DNA of 64,000 nt from an uncultured Flavobacteriales bacterium (GCA_937139155.1 CAKZPI010000017.1:21441-85440); one strand, 5' to 3'. Counted from the stretch's first letter, positions 55,401 through 63,862 are shown. Translations and numbers: made by a program. Notes: a model not told the origin generated them from the sequence alone.

Positions 55401-56329
55401 GGATTGGTAAGTCCCGAGAAGGAAGACATAAATTCCCTTTTATACACATGGCTTGAATCAGTCATGACCTGAAAATCTACCTCACAGATTGAAAGATTCT
55501 GAGCATAGTAGGGTTGACAAATAGAGTCTTGACAATTTGGCCCGTTCAGGTTGAGGCAAATCCAATACCAGCCTGTATCCGGAAAACTAATCCATAAACT
55601 GTCTCCAATTCCAAGAAAGGTGGAGCCGTTCAAATACCAGCTTAGGCTATCATTTTGACTTAGGTTTAGACTTTGGTTGATCAGCAAGGCTTGATTTGAA
55701 TCTTGGGGCTCAATGCTGAAATTCGGAATGCAAGAACTTGGGTTTTGAAATTCTACCACCATCTTTTTCATGGAGGAAGCAAAACATCCATTTGGCAATT
55801 GAACGGTAACCGCAACAAAGTAAACCCCTGAATCTTGAAAGGTATGTTTGGGCAGAGAGTCTGAGCTCAGAATTCCATCGTTAAAATCCCAGACAGACCA
55901 TGACGTGTTTTGACTTAGCTCAAAATAAAAACTTGCCCCTGTTGGGTCAGAAGAATCTAGTCGGATGCTAAAATCAATAGAGCAGGAGGTTCCGGCCGGG
56001 TTCACATAAACAACCCCTTCGTTTGCCGGACCAGAACTTTGATTGAAATAAGGATAGACCCCCTGAGGAAGGGAGAACTGGTAAAAGGGGTTGGTTGGGG
56101 TGGTTGAAAAATTCGGAAAAAAGGGGTTTGGGTTTTTAGGTGCTGTGGTATTGAACCCTTTCACATTTTCAAAAACCACAGTATCCCCTTCTTCCACGGC
56201 CCAGTGTCTGGGGTGGTAGAAATCAAAAACCGTATCCCGAGAATACTCAACCCCAACCTTTAGGGTGTCTTTTCCCTGGACAAGAAAACTTGCCAAGGAG
56301 AGGAAAAGCATAAGGAAATAAATTCGCAT
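52445..56329 (-). CDS. T9SS-exported protein with cupredoxin-like N-terminus and 12 PKD repeats
   Basis: A 1294-residue secreted protein with a signal peptide (residues 1-19, LVQG). Residues about 30-110 look like a plastocyanin/cupredoxin-like fold (HWAVEEGDTVVFENVKGF ... PQGVYPYFNQSSGPANEG), but the Cys, His and Met copper ligands are missing. About 12 PKD repeats follow, each with WDFGDG or a variant such as WSFGNG, WNLGPA and WDYGDG. The chain ends in a type IX sorting domain (SRVYPNPSSDQFRVELSL). It is probably a surface or matrix protein. Its end overlaps the convergent gene by 18 nt. Confidence 0.8.
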   Translation of the reverse strand: MRIYFLMLFLSLASFLVQGKDTLKVGVEYSRDTVFDFYHPRHWAVEEGDTVVFENVKGFNTTAPKNPNPFFPNFSTTPTNPFYQFSLPQGVYPYFNQSSGPANEGVVYVNPAGTSCSIDFSIRLDSSDPTGASFYFELSQNTSWSVWDFNDGILSSDSLPKHTFQDSGVYFVAVTVQLPNGCFASSMKKMVVEFQNPSSCIPNFSIEPQDSNQALLINQSLNLSQNDSLSWYLNGSTFLGIGDSLWISFPDTGWYWICLNLNGPNCQDSICQPYYAQNLSICEVDFQVMTDSSHVYKREFMSSFSGLTNPSFYWDFGDGATSNDPNPQHLFPGPGDYEVCLTVFESGGCQVGFCDTLSLDTAFCPIDFSYTSNAPLEVDFNLSPALPLGTNYYWSFGPGQGDSSLADPQGVSFPSGGKYEVCLTTVFPDGCIGNFCDSVEVMSNINCQVSFTSSANFDLISFSAQGLHSANYPLSFTWDYGDGSTGSGLNSSHRYASEGSFLVCLNMVDSAGICTASFCDSVNVSFPNCSAGFSSQSLSWKKFRFWNQSTSNGSATFQWSFGNGSFSYQENPVFTFPGPGAYPVCLTLTDSLSCSSTFCDTLVINYPVSCHVDFDLLPMSNNRVLVLNKSVNPGNPGQYLWDFGDGNTGIGDSIVHSFSGPGVYDIRLSYSYPDIQCDTALVKTHVLAPNSSCYALFRPLDQGGGLYKFSVYSGGSGSIVQADWDFGDGVQFSGLYPPNHQYLKGGVYPVCLNVQTNQGCQYTFCDSIVVPNIPCQGRVNSSHGSQPYSANLNAQAEGAGGFQYSWNLGPATPATANTQQVSNVIFPGPGQYPISLLITDSTGCQSLVLDTLEYQAECSLDFSFQYLGNGLFQFQNLSTGQSLVSQFEWDFGDGGAAFLPHPQHQYQNPGLYTVEVVLKDTLYGCTDTLRKNVFIPTPCQAIFTHSIYAQTPQEIFFDASPSLGSGGERFVWNFGDGNLDTGATQIHTYAKGGWYWVKLEVEDSTGCQSVDSSLIQVRSIGICDADFILWPDSSQGEMMSYEFQAAYYGSPNAIYTWDFGDGVSYLGSAHESHTFSSTGWFDVCLKVEDTTLAGAYCVDSLCISVYADTLYFKEVPQFSYKNVGNFTILFTNESVRLGFPNTHTSQLKYTWDFGDGTYSNLYNTAHTYTHADTFEVCLTIEDLSLGLSRAYCQPGVETSREIGIEEVSFDLSRVYPNPSSDQFRVELSLQYPSEISWRMIDAFGRVVKEGLGGYPSGISSFEISGTGLETGFYFLQIQDLETGYTQVEKLIFRP

Positions 56330-56418
56330 GGGCGATTATCCACGGTTCTATGCATACAAAACACGTGAAAACCACCAGAATACACATACTAAGACAAGGG
56401 AAATCTTACGCAATCAAA

Positions 56419-57480
56419 TCAGTCCGCGTCCTTATTCAGGAAAGGGTCCCAACCTTTTGCGGTGAGAGGAACTTCGGCTCCGTCACGGGTAACCAAAAAC
56501 ATTCCATCGGATTCGGTCATGTGTCCAATCAGGGTAAGACTTGGATTGTCTTTGATTTTGTCATGAGCTTCTAAGGGCACGGTGAACAAGAGCTCATAGT
56601 CTTCCCCCCCGTTGATGGCCATGGTGGTATGATCTACATTGAACTCTTCGCAAACTCGAATCACCTCAGGATCAAGGGGGAGTTTATCTTCAAAAATCTT
56701 ACACCCTAGATTTGACGCCTTAGAGATATGAATCATTTCCGAGCTCAATCCGTCAGAGATATCAATCATGCTGCTCGGCTTTATGTCTAAGCCCTCTAAA
56801 ATACCGCGCACATCCTTTCTAGCTTCAGGCTTTAATTGGCGTTCAAGCACGTAAGGATAGGCGGCCAAATCAGGCTGAGTATTTGGGTTGGCTTCAAAAA
56901 CCGCTTGCTCACGTTCTAAAACCTGAAGGCCAATATAGGCTCCGCCAATATCCCCTGAAACCACAATCAAGTCATTGGCTTTGGCCCCTGACCTTTTTAC
57001 AATTTCATCTTGATTGGCTGAACCAATAGCCGTTATGGAAATGACCAAGCCTGAGGTAGAAGAAGTGGTATCCCCTCCAATGAGGTCAACCCCATACTTT
57101 TCGCAGGCCAATTGAATTCCTGCATAGATTTCCTCCACCGCTTCGATGGGGAAACGATTGGACAAGGCCAGACTCACGGTAATTTGTTGAGGGAGGGCAT
57201 TCATAGCGTAGAGATCGCTTAGATTGACAATCACCGATTTATAGCCCAAGTGCTTAAGTGGCACATAGGATAAGTTAAAATGAATCCCTTCCACCAGCAT
57301 ATCCGTAGTTACCACTGTGGATTTCCCGTTGAAGTCAATGACCGCTGCATCGTCGCCCGGCCCAAGAATACTAGAAGAATTCTTAAGCGGGAAGGCCTTC
57401 ACCAAGTGGTCAATCAATCCGAATTCACCCAATTCTGAAATGGGTGTTCTTTTGGGGTTTTTATCTTCAAACATTTCCAT
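56419..57480 (-). CDS. thiL: Thiamine-monophosphate kinase
   Basis: A 353-residue ThiL, which phosphorylates thiamine monophosphate to thiamine pyrophosphate. Typical motifs are SILGPGDDAAVIDF (residues 37-50), the NLSDLYAMNALP block and DLIGGDTTSS, with the C-terminal GGEDYELLFTVP. The length is normal. It is cytoplasmic. No other thiamine genes and no TPP riboswitch are near; the promoter box is only 4 nt from the ATG, so there is no leader for a riboswitch. It is divergent from the suf operon. Confidence 0.95.
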   Translation of the reverse strand: MEMFEDKNPKRTPISELGEFGLIDHLVKAFPLKNSSSILGPGDDAAVIDFNGKSTVVTTDMLVEGIHFNLSYVPLKHLGYKSVIVNLSDLYAMNALPQQITVSLALSNRFPIEAVEEIYAGIQLACEKYGVDLIGGDTTSSTSGLVISITAIGSANQDEIVKRSGAKANDLIVVSGDIGGAYIGLQVLEREQAVFEANPNTQPDLAAYPYVLERQLKPEARKDVRGILEGLDIKPSSMIDISDGLSSEMIHISKASNLGCKIFEDKLPLDPEVIRVCEEFNVDHTTMAINGGEDYELLFTVPLEAHDKIKDNPSLTLIGHMTESDGMFLVTRDGAEVPLTAKGWDPFLNKDAD

Positions 57481-57484
57481 GGCG

Positions 57485-57492
57485 CGAAAGTA
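57485..57492 (-). promoter_or_regulatory. -7 promoter element (TACTTTCG) 4 nt before thiL
   Basis: The minus-strand TACTTTCG is one base from TAnnTTTG, and CGCC separates it from the ATG. It predicts a leaderless thiL transcript. Confidence 0.45.
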
Positions 57493-57535
57493 CCAAAACC
57501 TTAAGAACCCACCCAGTTTAGAAAAGGTAGAATCA

Positions 57536-57566
57536 TTGGCTTTGGCATCTCAATTTTGTACCTTTG
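57536..57566 (+). promoter_or_regulatory. suf operon promoter (TTGG-N19-TACCTTTG)
   Basis: TTGG (57536-57539) and an exact -7 box TACCTTTG (57559-57566) are 19 bp apart, which matches the Bacteroidota promoter consensus. The leader before sufA is about 37 nt. No IscR- or Fur-type palindrome is obvious. Confidence 0.65.
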
Positions 57567-57608
57567 CAGCCTGATTCATCAGTATTTAGATTTAGAATAA
57601 ATAAAAAT

Positions 57609-57935
57609 ATGGTTCGAGTAACAGAAGAAGCCCGAGATAAACTTCAGCAATTGTTGAAGGAGACCGGAAAACCGGAAGGTAGTTTCGTTCGGGTAAGCGT
57701 GGCCGCAGGTGGCTGTTCTGGCCTTTCCTACAAGCTCGATTTCGACCAAAAAGAGTTGGAAGACGATAAGTCGTTCGAAGACAATGGGGTTCGAATTGTG
57801 GTTGATAAGAAAAGTTTCTTTTATCTGGTAGGCACAACCCTTGAGTATTCAGGGGGCTTAAACGGAAAAGGCTTTGTTTTTAACAACCCCAACGCATCTC
57901 GAACCTGTGGATGCGGAGAAAGCTTCGCAGTATAA
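57609..57935 (+). CDS. sufA: A-type iron-sulfur carrier protein (SufA/IscA/HesB family)
   Basis: A 108-residue A-type carrier that takes Fe-S clusters from the SufBCD scaffold to target proteins. The three ligand Cys are C36, C100 and C102 (GGCSGLSY, RTCGCGESF). ATG 57609 is chosen; the longer open frame has no family residues and crosses the promoter box. It opens the suf operon and is 43 nt before sufB. Cytoplasmic. Confidence 0.93.
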   Translation: MVRVTEEARDKLQQLLKETGKPEGSFVRVSVAAGGCSGLSYKLDFDQKELEDDKSFEDNGVRIVVDKKSFFYLVGTTLEYSGGLNGKGFVFNNPNASRTCGCGESFAV

Positions 57936-57978
57936 TCTTGATTTCAAACGCCCTTTGAAGGGAAAACCTAGCATTTGA

Positions 57979-59430
57979 ATGGCTGAAATGGCAGAAGAAG
58001 ATAAGGTATTGAATGAGGTAACTCAGTCAGAATATAAATATGGTTTCTATACCAATATTGAATCTGACCGGGTGCCAATTGGCCTCAATGAAGATACCAT
58101 TCGTAGAATTTCCGCAAAGAAGAACGAGCCTGAATGGCTTTTGACCTGGAGGCTTGAAGCCTATAAGCGGTGGCAAGAAATGGAAGAACCGGATTGGGCG
58201 AATGTAGATTACCCCAAACCCGATTTCCAGGCCATCACCTATTATGCCGCCCCCAAACAAAAGAAAAAGCTTGAATCGCTTGATGATTTGGATCCAGAAA
58301 TGAAGGAAACCTTCGATAAACTGGGCATTTCATTGGACGAACAAAAGCGTCTTGCCGGGGTGGCTGTAGACGTGGTTATGGACTCCGTTTCGGTGGCAAC
58401 CACTTTCAAGAAAAAATTAGGAGAGCTAGGGATCATTTTTTGTTCCATCTCCGAAGCCGTTCAGGAGCACCCTGAATTGGTTAAGAAATACTTAGGCAAG
58501 GTGGTTCCTCCATCTGATAATTTCTATGCAGCCTTGAATTCGGCGGTTTTCACCGATGGTTCCTTTTGCTACATCCCCAAAGGGGTTCGTTGCCCCATGG
58601 AACTTTCTACCTATTTCCGAATCAATGAAGCTGGAACCGGGCAGTTTGAGCGCACCTTGGTGATTGCCGAAGAAAGCTCTTATGTTTCTTATCTGGAAGG
58701 ATGTACCGCTCCCATGCGCGATGAAAACCAGTTGCACGCTGCAGTGGTTGAACTCATTGCCATGGACGATGCAGAAATTAAGTACTCTACCGTTCAAAAC
58801 TGGTATCCAGGAAACAAGGAAGGAAAAGGAGGGGTTTACAATTTTGTGACCAAAAGAGGCCTTTGCCATACCCGTAGTAAGATTTCCTGGACCCAGGTAG
58901 AAACAGGTTCTGCAGTTACTTGGAAGTACCCTTCTTGTATTTTGAAAGGAGACCACTCGGTAGGTGAGTTCTATAGCGTTGCGGTAACCAACAATTACCA
59001 GCAAGCGGATACCGGAACCAAAATGATTCACATTGGTAAAAACACCAAGAGTACCATCATTTCAAAAGGTATTTGTGCCGGCCACTCCAATGGCTCCTAT
59101 CGGGGGCTTGTAAAAATGGGCAAGAAGGCAGAAAACGCACGAAATTTCAGTCAATGTGATTCACTTCTCATGGGGAACTCATGCGGTTCGCATACCTTCC
59201 CTTACATAGAAATCGACAATAAAACGGCTAAGGTTGAACATGAGGCCACTACCTCAAAAATTGGGGAAGACCAAATTTTCTATTGCAATCAAAGAGGTAT
59301 CCCAACTGAGGAAGCCATCGCCTTGATTGTAAACGGCTATTGCAAGGAGGTTCTAAACCAATTGCCCATGGAATTTGCCGTGGAGGCTCAAAAATTATTG
59401 GCCGTTAGCCTTGAAGGATCCGTTGGCTGA
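57979..59430 (+). CDS. sufB: Fe-S cluster assembly protein SufB
   Basis: A 483-residue SufB, the scaffold subunit of SufBC2D on which new Fe-S clusters form. The C-terminal beta-helix region with [16 protein letters not shown] and [21 protein letters not shown] is typical, and the Cys of NSCGSH matches the acceptor Cys that receives persulfide sulfur from SufE. The length is normal. Two close Met codons (57979, 57988) are possible starts. It is the second gene of the operon. Cytoplasmic complex. Confidence 0.97.
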   Translation: MAEMAEEDKVLNEVTQSEYKYGFYTNIESDRVPIGLNEDTIRRISAKKNEPEWLLTWRLEAYKRWQEMEEPDWANVDYPKPDFQAITYYAAPKQKKKLESLDDLDPEMKETFDKLGISLDEQKRLAGVAVDVVMDSVSVATTFKKKLGELGIIFCSISEAVQEHPELVKKYLGKVVPPSDNFYAALNSAVFTDGSFCYIPKGVRCPMELSTYFRINEAGTGQFERTLVIAEESSYVSYLEGCTAPMRDENQLHAAVVELIAMDDAEIKYSTVQNWYPGNKEGKGGVYNFVTKRGLCHTRSKISWTQVETGSAVTWKYPSCILKGDHSVGEFYSVAVTNNYQQADTGTKMIHIGKNTKSTIISKGICAGHSNGSYRGLVKMGKKAENARNFSQCDSLLMGNSCGSHTFPYIEIDNKTAKVEHEATTSKIGEDQIFYCNQRGIPTEEAIALIVNGYCKEVLNQLPMEFAVEAQKLLAVSLEGSVG

Positions 59431-59466
59431 TCCATTGAAACTTTACAAAACCAGAGAACTAGTATA

Positions 59467-60225
59467 ATGCTTACCATAAAAAACCTAAGAGCCTCCATTG
59501 AGGACAAAGAAATTTTAAAGGGAATCAACCTAGAAGTGAAGCCAGGAGAGGTTCACGCCATCATGGGCCCAAACGGGTCTGGAAAGTCTACCCTTTCATC
59601 CGTAATTGCCGGAAGAGAAGATTATGAAGTAACCGCAGGTGAAATGAATTTCTTAGGCCAAGACCTTTCAGAGCTTGACCCAGAAGAGAGAGCCCATGCT
59701 GGGATTTTCCTTTCGTTTCAGTACCCTGTTGAAATCCCTGGAGTTTCGGTAACCAATTTCCTGAAAACTGCCATCAATGAATCGCGAAAAGCAAAAGGCC
59801 TAGAGCCCATGCCCGCTAAAGATATGTTGAAGGCTATGAAAGAAAAGATGGCCCTTCTTGAAATTGACCGTTCTTTCTTGAGCCGAAGCATTAACGAAGG
59901 CTTCTCAGGTGGTGAGAAAAAGAGAAATGAAATCTTTCAAATGGCCATGCTCGAACCCAAGCTTGCCATTCTGGATGAAACAGACTCAGGCCTTGACATT
60001 GACGCACTGCGCATTGTTGCCAACGGAGTGAATAAACTGAAGTCTCAAGATAATGCCGTGGTGGTTATTACCCACTACCAAAGGCTTTTGGATCATATTA
60101 CTCCTGACTTTGTTCACGTACTGTTGAACGGACAAATTGTGAAGTCAGGCGATAAAAACCTAGCTCTTGAACTTGAAGAAAAGGGCTACGACTGGATTAA
60201 AAAAGAACAAGCCCCCATCGGCTAA
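59467..60225 (+). CDS. sufC: Fe-S cluster assembly ATPase SufC
   Basis: A 252-residue ABC-type ATPase of the SufBC2D scaffold. The Walker A motif is G34-PNGSGKST42, the signature [10 protein letters not shown] is at residues 146-155, Walker B is LAILDE at 166-171, and the switch His is H203. Unlike transporters it has no membrane partner; it drives the shape change that lets SufB and SufD form the cluster site. It is cotranscribed with sufB and sufD (36 and 9 nt gaps). Confidence 0.98.
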   Translation: MLTIKNLRASIEDKEILKGINLEVKPGEVHAIMGPNGSGKSTLSSVIAGREDYEVTAGEMNFLGQDLSELDPEERAHAGIFLSFQYPVEIPGVSVTNFLKTAINESRKAKGLEPMPAKDMLKAMKEKMALLEIDRSFLSRSINEGFSGGEKKRNEIFQMAMLEPKLAILDETDSGLDIDALRIVANGVNKLKSQDNAVVVITHYQRLLDHITPDFVHVLLNGQIVKSGDKNLALELEEKGYDWIKKEQAPIG

Positions 60226-60234
60226 ACCTATTTT

Positions 60235-61542
60235 ATGGATTTAAACGGCCAAATATTAGAATCTAAATCTCAGCTTTTGCAAACAGCCAATGGTCACGAT
60301 CAAATTCAAGATCTGCGCACCAAGGCAATGCAAGTTTTTGAGAATGAGGGGTTCCCTACCATTAAGCATGAAGAATGGAAATACACCTCTTTGGTGCCTA
60401 TTCTTCGTAAGAATTATTCGCTTACCGCTTCCGCGGGAAAGGTGAGCAAGGAAGAAGTTGAAAAGTATAGCTTAAAAACCGACTCCTACCGATTGGTATT
60501 TGTTGATGGTGGTTTTTCGGAAGAACATTCTGACCTTGAAAACGCTCCTTTTACCTTTCTTACCCTTTCCAATGCCTTAGGGTCAAAGGAAGAAGCTTTA
60601 AACCTTTTCGGTAAGATTGCCCCCATCGAAGACCAAGCCTTTGTGGCCTTGAATACAGCATTTGCTCATCAAGGCTCATTTCTACACATCCCAAAAGGAA
60701 CCCGTGTGGAAAAGCCCATTGAGCTGCTTTATTTCACCAGCAAAGCCCAAAACGAGGCTCCCTTTTTCCAAATCAGGAACCTCATCCTTGCTGAACAAGC
60801 TTCCGAAACTCAAATCTATGAGCGTCACCAAAACCTTGGAGAATCTGCAGCCCTTAGCAATGTAGTTACCGAAATCAAGGTAGAAAGAGATGCTATTTAC
60901 GACCATTACAAGGTTCAAAACGACCAAAGGGATACTGCCCTGGTTGACAATACTTGGGTTGAGCAGGCTGAAAACAGTTTTGCCTCAGTAGACACATTCT
61001 CTTTAGGAGGAAGATTTGTTCGGAACAACCTTAGCTTCCTTCAAAGAGGTGAGCATTGTGAAAGCAAAATGTACGGGATTACTATGATTGGGGAAAACCA
61101 ATTGGTTGACCACCATACCTTGGTTGACCATAAAGTCCCGAATTGCCAAAGCAACCAATTGTATAAAGGCATCTATACTGACAATGCTAAAGGCGTTTTT
61201 AACGGAAAAGTATACGTTCATTCTGAAGCCCAGAAAACAAATGCTTTCCAACAAAACGACAATGTTTTGCTTGACGATTTGGCAAGCCTAGACACCAAGC
61301 CTCAGCTAGAAATTTTTGCCGATGACGTGAAATGTAGCCACGGTTGTACCATTGGACAGTTAGACGAAGACGCCATGTTCTACCTCAAGTCAAGAGGCAT
61401 TAGAGACAAAGAGGCCAGAGCCATGCTGCTTTATGCCTTCTGCATGGATGCCTTAGCTGGTGTAAAACTTGAAGAATTGAAGTCGAAACTTAAGTCTGTA
61501 TTGGCCAAGAAGCTAGGCGTTGAACTTGATTTTGACTTATGA
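60235..61542 (+). CDS. sufD: Fe-S cluster assembly protein SufD
   Basis: A 435-residue SufD, the SufB paralogue in the SufBC2D complex. The C-terminal beta-helix with DDVKCSHGCTIGQLDEDAMFYL carries the His that helps hold the nascent cluster. The length is normal. The ATG of sufS overlaps the end by 4 nt, so the proteins are made together. The N-terminal region is more variable than in SufB, as usual. Cytoplasmic. Confidence 0.96.
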   Translation: MDLNGQILESKSQLLQTANGHDQIQDLRTKAMQVFENEGFPTIKHEEWKYTSLVPILRKNYSLTASAGKVSKEEVEKYSLKTDSYRLVFVDGGFSEEHSDLENAPFTFLTLSNALGSKEEALNLFGKIAPIEDQAFVALNTAFAHQGSFLHIPKGTRVEKPIELLYFTSKAQNEAPFFQIRNLILAEQASETQIYERHQNLGESAALSNVVTEIKVERDAIYDHYKVQNDQRDTALVDNTWVEQAENSFASVDTFSLGGRFVRNNLSFLQRGEHCESKMYGITMIGENQLVDHHTLVDHKVPNCQSNQLYKGIYTDNAKGVFNGKVYVHSEAQKTNAFQQNDNVLLDDLASLDTKPQLEIFADDVKCSHGCTIGQLDEDAMFYLKSRGIRDKEARAMLLYAFCMDALAGVKLEELKSKLKSVLAKKLGVELDFDL

Positions 61543-62777
61543 TCACAAAGCCTGAAACAAAATTTGACCTTGAGGCCATTCGAAATGAGTTTCCCATCCT
61601 AAACCAAAAGGTGAACGGACAGGACTTGGTGTATTTTGACAATGCAGCAACCTCACAAAAGCCCAAAAAGGTAATTCAGGCCATTCAAGATTATTACCAA
61701 AACATAAATGCCAATATTCACAGAGGGGTTCACAAGCTAAGTCAACTGGCTACGGACGCCTACGAGGCTTCTAGGAAAACCCTCCAGGAGCATTTGAATG
61801 CCCGCTTTGCACATGAAATCATCTTTACCACTGGAGCCAGCCAAGGGGTTAACCTAGTGGCCAGAGCCTGGGGAGGAAAGTTTTTGAAATCGGGCGACAT
61901 TATTTTGGTCTCAGGAATGGAGCATCATAGCAATATTGTTCCATGGCAAATCATTGCCCAAGAAAAAGGAGCCGAAGTTCTTCCCATTCCCATTTTGGAA
62001 TCGGGGGAGTTAGACCTTGAGGCCTTTCACGAATTGCTCAAGAAAAATCCCGTGCTAGTTGCGGTGAACCATGTTTCCAATGCCTTGGGAACCATAAATC
62101 CCGTAAAGGAAATCATCAAACTAAGTCACGAAAAAGGCGCCTTGGTATTGGTAGATGGCGCTCAATCGCTTCCACATATGAAGATTGATGTGCAAGATTT
62201 AAATGCAGATTTCTATGTGGTGAGCGGACATAAAGCTTACGGTCCGACTGGATCAGGTGCGTTATACGGGAAAGAAGATTTACTCAAGGAAATGAACCCA
62301 TACATGGGTGGAGGTGAAATGATTTCTGAAGTGAAGTTTTCAGGATCTACCTGGGCAGACCTTCCTCATAAATTCGAGGCCGGCACCCCCCATATTGAAG
62401 GAGGTATTGTGCTAGGAAAGGCCATTGACTGGATGAATGAAATTGGCTTGGAGGAAATTTCAAGGCATGAGAACGAGCTCTTAATTTACGCCCAATCCAA
62501 GCTGAATGAGCTGGAAGGTTTTAGACCCATTGGCCAAGCCAAGAATAAGGCCTCCGTTCTTTCATTCTTGATGGAAGGAGTACATCCCTACGACCTAGGA
62601 ATGATTCTAGACCAATTGGGCATTGCCGTTCGAACAGGCCACCATTGTGCCCAACCGGTAATGGATTCTTATAAAATTCCTGGAACCATCCGGGCCTCTT
62701 TTGCGGTATATAATACCAAAGCAGAAATTGATCGATTTGTTCAAGGAGTTCAACAAGCCTGTGAAATGCTAAGATAA
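61539..62777 (+). CDS. sufS: Cysteine desulfurase SufS
   Basis: A 412-residue group II cysteine desulfurase. It takes sulfur from cysteine and gives alanine and an enzyme persulfide. The PLP Lys is K232 in VSGHKAYGPTG and the catalytic Cys is C370 in RTGHHCAQPV. It passes sulfur to SufE, whose gene starts directly after the stop with no gap. It overlaps sufD by 4 nt. Cytoplasmic. Confidence 0.97.
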   Translation: MITKPETKFDLEAIRNEFPILNQKVNGQDLVYFDNAATSQKPKKVIQAIQDYYQNINANIHRGVHKLSQLATDAYEASRKTLQEHLNARFAHEIIFTTGASQGVNLVARAWGGKFLKSGDIILVSGMEHHSNIVPWQIIAQEKGAEVLPIPILESGELDLEAFHELLKKNPVLVAVNHVSNALGTINPVKEIIKLSHEKGALVLVDGAQSLPHMKIDVQDLNADFYVVSGHKAYGPTGSGALYGKEDLLKEMNPYMGGGEMISEVKFSGSTWADLPHKFEAGTPHIEGGIVLGKAIDWMNEIGLEEISRHENELLIYAQSKLNELEGFRPIGQAKNKASVLSFLMEGVHPYDLGMILDQLGIAVRTGHHCAQPVMDSYKIPGTIRASFAVYNTKAEIDRFVQGVQQACEMLR

Positions 62778-63203
62778 ATGGAAAGCATTCAAGAAATACA
62801 AGAAGAAATTGTAGATGATTTTGCCCTATTTGAAGATTGGATGGGGAAATACAACCATCTAATTGATTTGGGTAAAGACCTTCCTGAAATTGATGACGCC
62901 TATAAAACAGATGATCACTTAATCAAAGGTTGTCAAAGCAGAGTTTGGCTTCACGCCGATATGAAAGGTGAAAAAATTCATTTCTCTGCAGATAGCGATG
63001 CCATCATTACCAAAGGAATCATCTCATTGTTGATCCGACCCCTAAACCATAGAAGTCCGGACGAAATTCTAAATGCCGATATGGGCTTTGTGGATGAAAT
63101 CGGATTAAAAGAACACCTTTCCCCTACTCGGGCAAATGGATTGGTTTCCATGATTAAACAAATGAAAACCTACGCCCTAGCCTTTAAAGCAAAATCATTA
63201 TGA
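62778..63203 (+). CDS. sufE: Sulfur acceptor SufE
   Basis: A 141-residue SufE that takes the persulfide from SufS and carries it to SufB. The acceptor Cys is C52 in LIKGCQSRVWLHAD. The length and fold pattern are normal. It starts right after the sufS stop and overlaps the DUF59 gene by 4 nt. Cytoplasmic. Confidence 0.96.
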   Translation: MESIQEIQEEIVDDFALFEDWMGKYNHLIDLGKDLPEIDDAYKTDDHLIKGCQSRVWLHADMKGEKIHFSADSDAIITKGIISLLIRPLNHRSPDEILNADMGFVDEIGLKEHLSPTRANGLVSMIKQMKTYALAFKAKSL

Positions 63204-63535
63204 GCACCGCAAATCCTACAGATGAAACCCTTCAAGCTATTGGTGAGAAAGTGGTGGACGTGTTACGGACCATTTATGATCCTGAGATTCCGGTTGATAT
63301 CTATGATCTAGGCTTGATTTATGACGTTCGGGTTAGTGAAGAATTTGACGTGGAAATCATTATGACCCTTACTACGCCTAACTGTCCGGTGGCTGAATCC
63401 CTCCCCCTTGAGGTGGAAGAAAAAGCAAAATCATTGGACGAAGTTCGAGACGCTAAGGTTACCCTCACTTTTGACCCTCCTTGGGATAAAGACATGATGA
63501 GTGAAGAGGCCAAACTTGAACTGGGCATGCTTTAG
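63200..63535 (+). CDS. sufT: DUF59 / MIP18-type SufT-like protein
   Basis: A 111-residue protein of the DUF59 (PaaD/MIP18) family. Motifs are IYDPEIPVDIYDLGLIYDV and TLTTPNCPVAESLP with C62. Relatives (SufT, CIA2) help transfer Fe-S clusters to target proteins. It is the last gene of the suf operon and overlaps sufE by 4 nt, which supports a role in cluster delivery. The gene symbol follows the usual name in Suf operons; direct evidence for its function here is lacking. Confidence 0.88.
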   Translation: MSTANPTDETLQAIGEKVVDVLRTIYDPEIPVDIYDLGLIYDVRVSEEFDVEIIMTLTTPNCPVAESLPLEVEEKAKSLDEVRDAKVTLTFDPPWDKDMMSEEAKLELGML

Positions 63536-63540
63536 ATTTG

Positions 63541-63556
63541 TTCAGGTAAACCTGAA
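63541..63556 (+). terminator. Weak hairpin after the suf operon
   Basis: TTCAGG pairs with CCTGAA over a TAAA loop and is followed by TTCACCCCTTT. The stem has 6 bp and the T-tract is poor, so termination is uncertain. Confidence 0.3.
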
Positions 63557-63734
63557 TTCACCCCTTTCAAAGGGCCGATTAACCTAAATCGCCTCAAACC
63601 ACTCCCCAGCAATTTTTAGATTTTTGCCCACTTAATGGGCTGAATATAAACTTGAGGTCGCCCTGAATGGCAGATGACCAAATTATTCGTACCGGCTTGG
63701 AACCCTTTCAAGTTTAGGAATCGAAAAGAAATAA

Positions 63735-63746
63735 TGACCTAGGTCA
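63735..63746. promoter_or_regulatory. Palindrome TGACCTAGGTCA, candidate activator site
   Basis: A perfect 12-bp palindrome about 130 bp upstream of the -24 element, a usual distance for a sigma54 enhancer-binding protein. Confidence 0.4.
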
Positions 63747-63760
63747 ATTTTATCCATTAT

Positions 63761-63777
63761 TGAGAGTTAAATTCTCA
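63761..63777. promoter_or_regulatory. Near-perfect palindrome TGAGAGTTAAATTCTCA
   Basis: Arms of 8 bp around one central base, with one G-T mismatch. It lies about 100 bp upstream of the -24 element and 14 bp from the TGACCTAGGTCA site. Confidence 0.35.
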
Positions 63778-63862
63778 TTCTGGGAGAAAAAGGGAAGGAC
63801 TCCTCCAAAACACAACCCGCGTAAGCCCCTGTATTTTAATTCGTTAAACTCATCTCTTGGTT

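Noticed and set aside
35254..56329. Repeated DNA in the giant and PKD genes as a possible CRISPR or transposon array
   Set aside because: The repeats are divergent coding repeats of FN3, MAM-like and PKD domains, not short identical direct repeats with spacers, and no IS ends or cas genes occur.
57481..57608. TPP riboswitch before thiL
   Set aside because: The predicted thiL transcript starts at about the ATG, and no TPP-box sequence is visible.
58492..59031. 179-residue open frame antisense to sufB
   Set aside because: It lies fully inside a strongly conserved gene on the other strand and has no recognisable domain; it is a shadow frame.
63626..63640. GCCCA-cttaa-TGGGC hairpin as a terminator after sufT
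   Set aside because: The stem is only 5 bp and neither strand has a T-tract following it.
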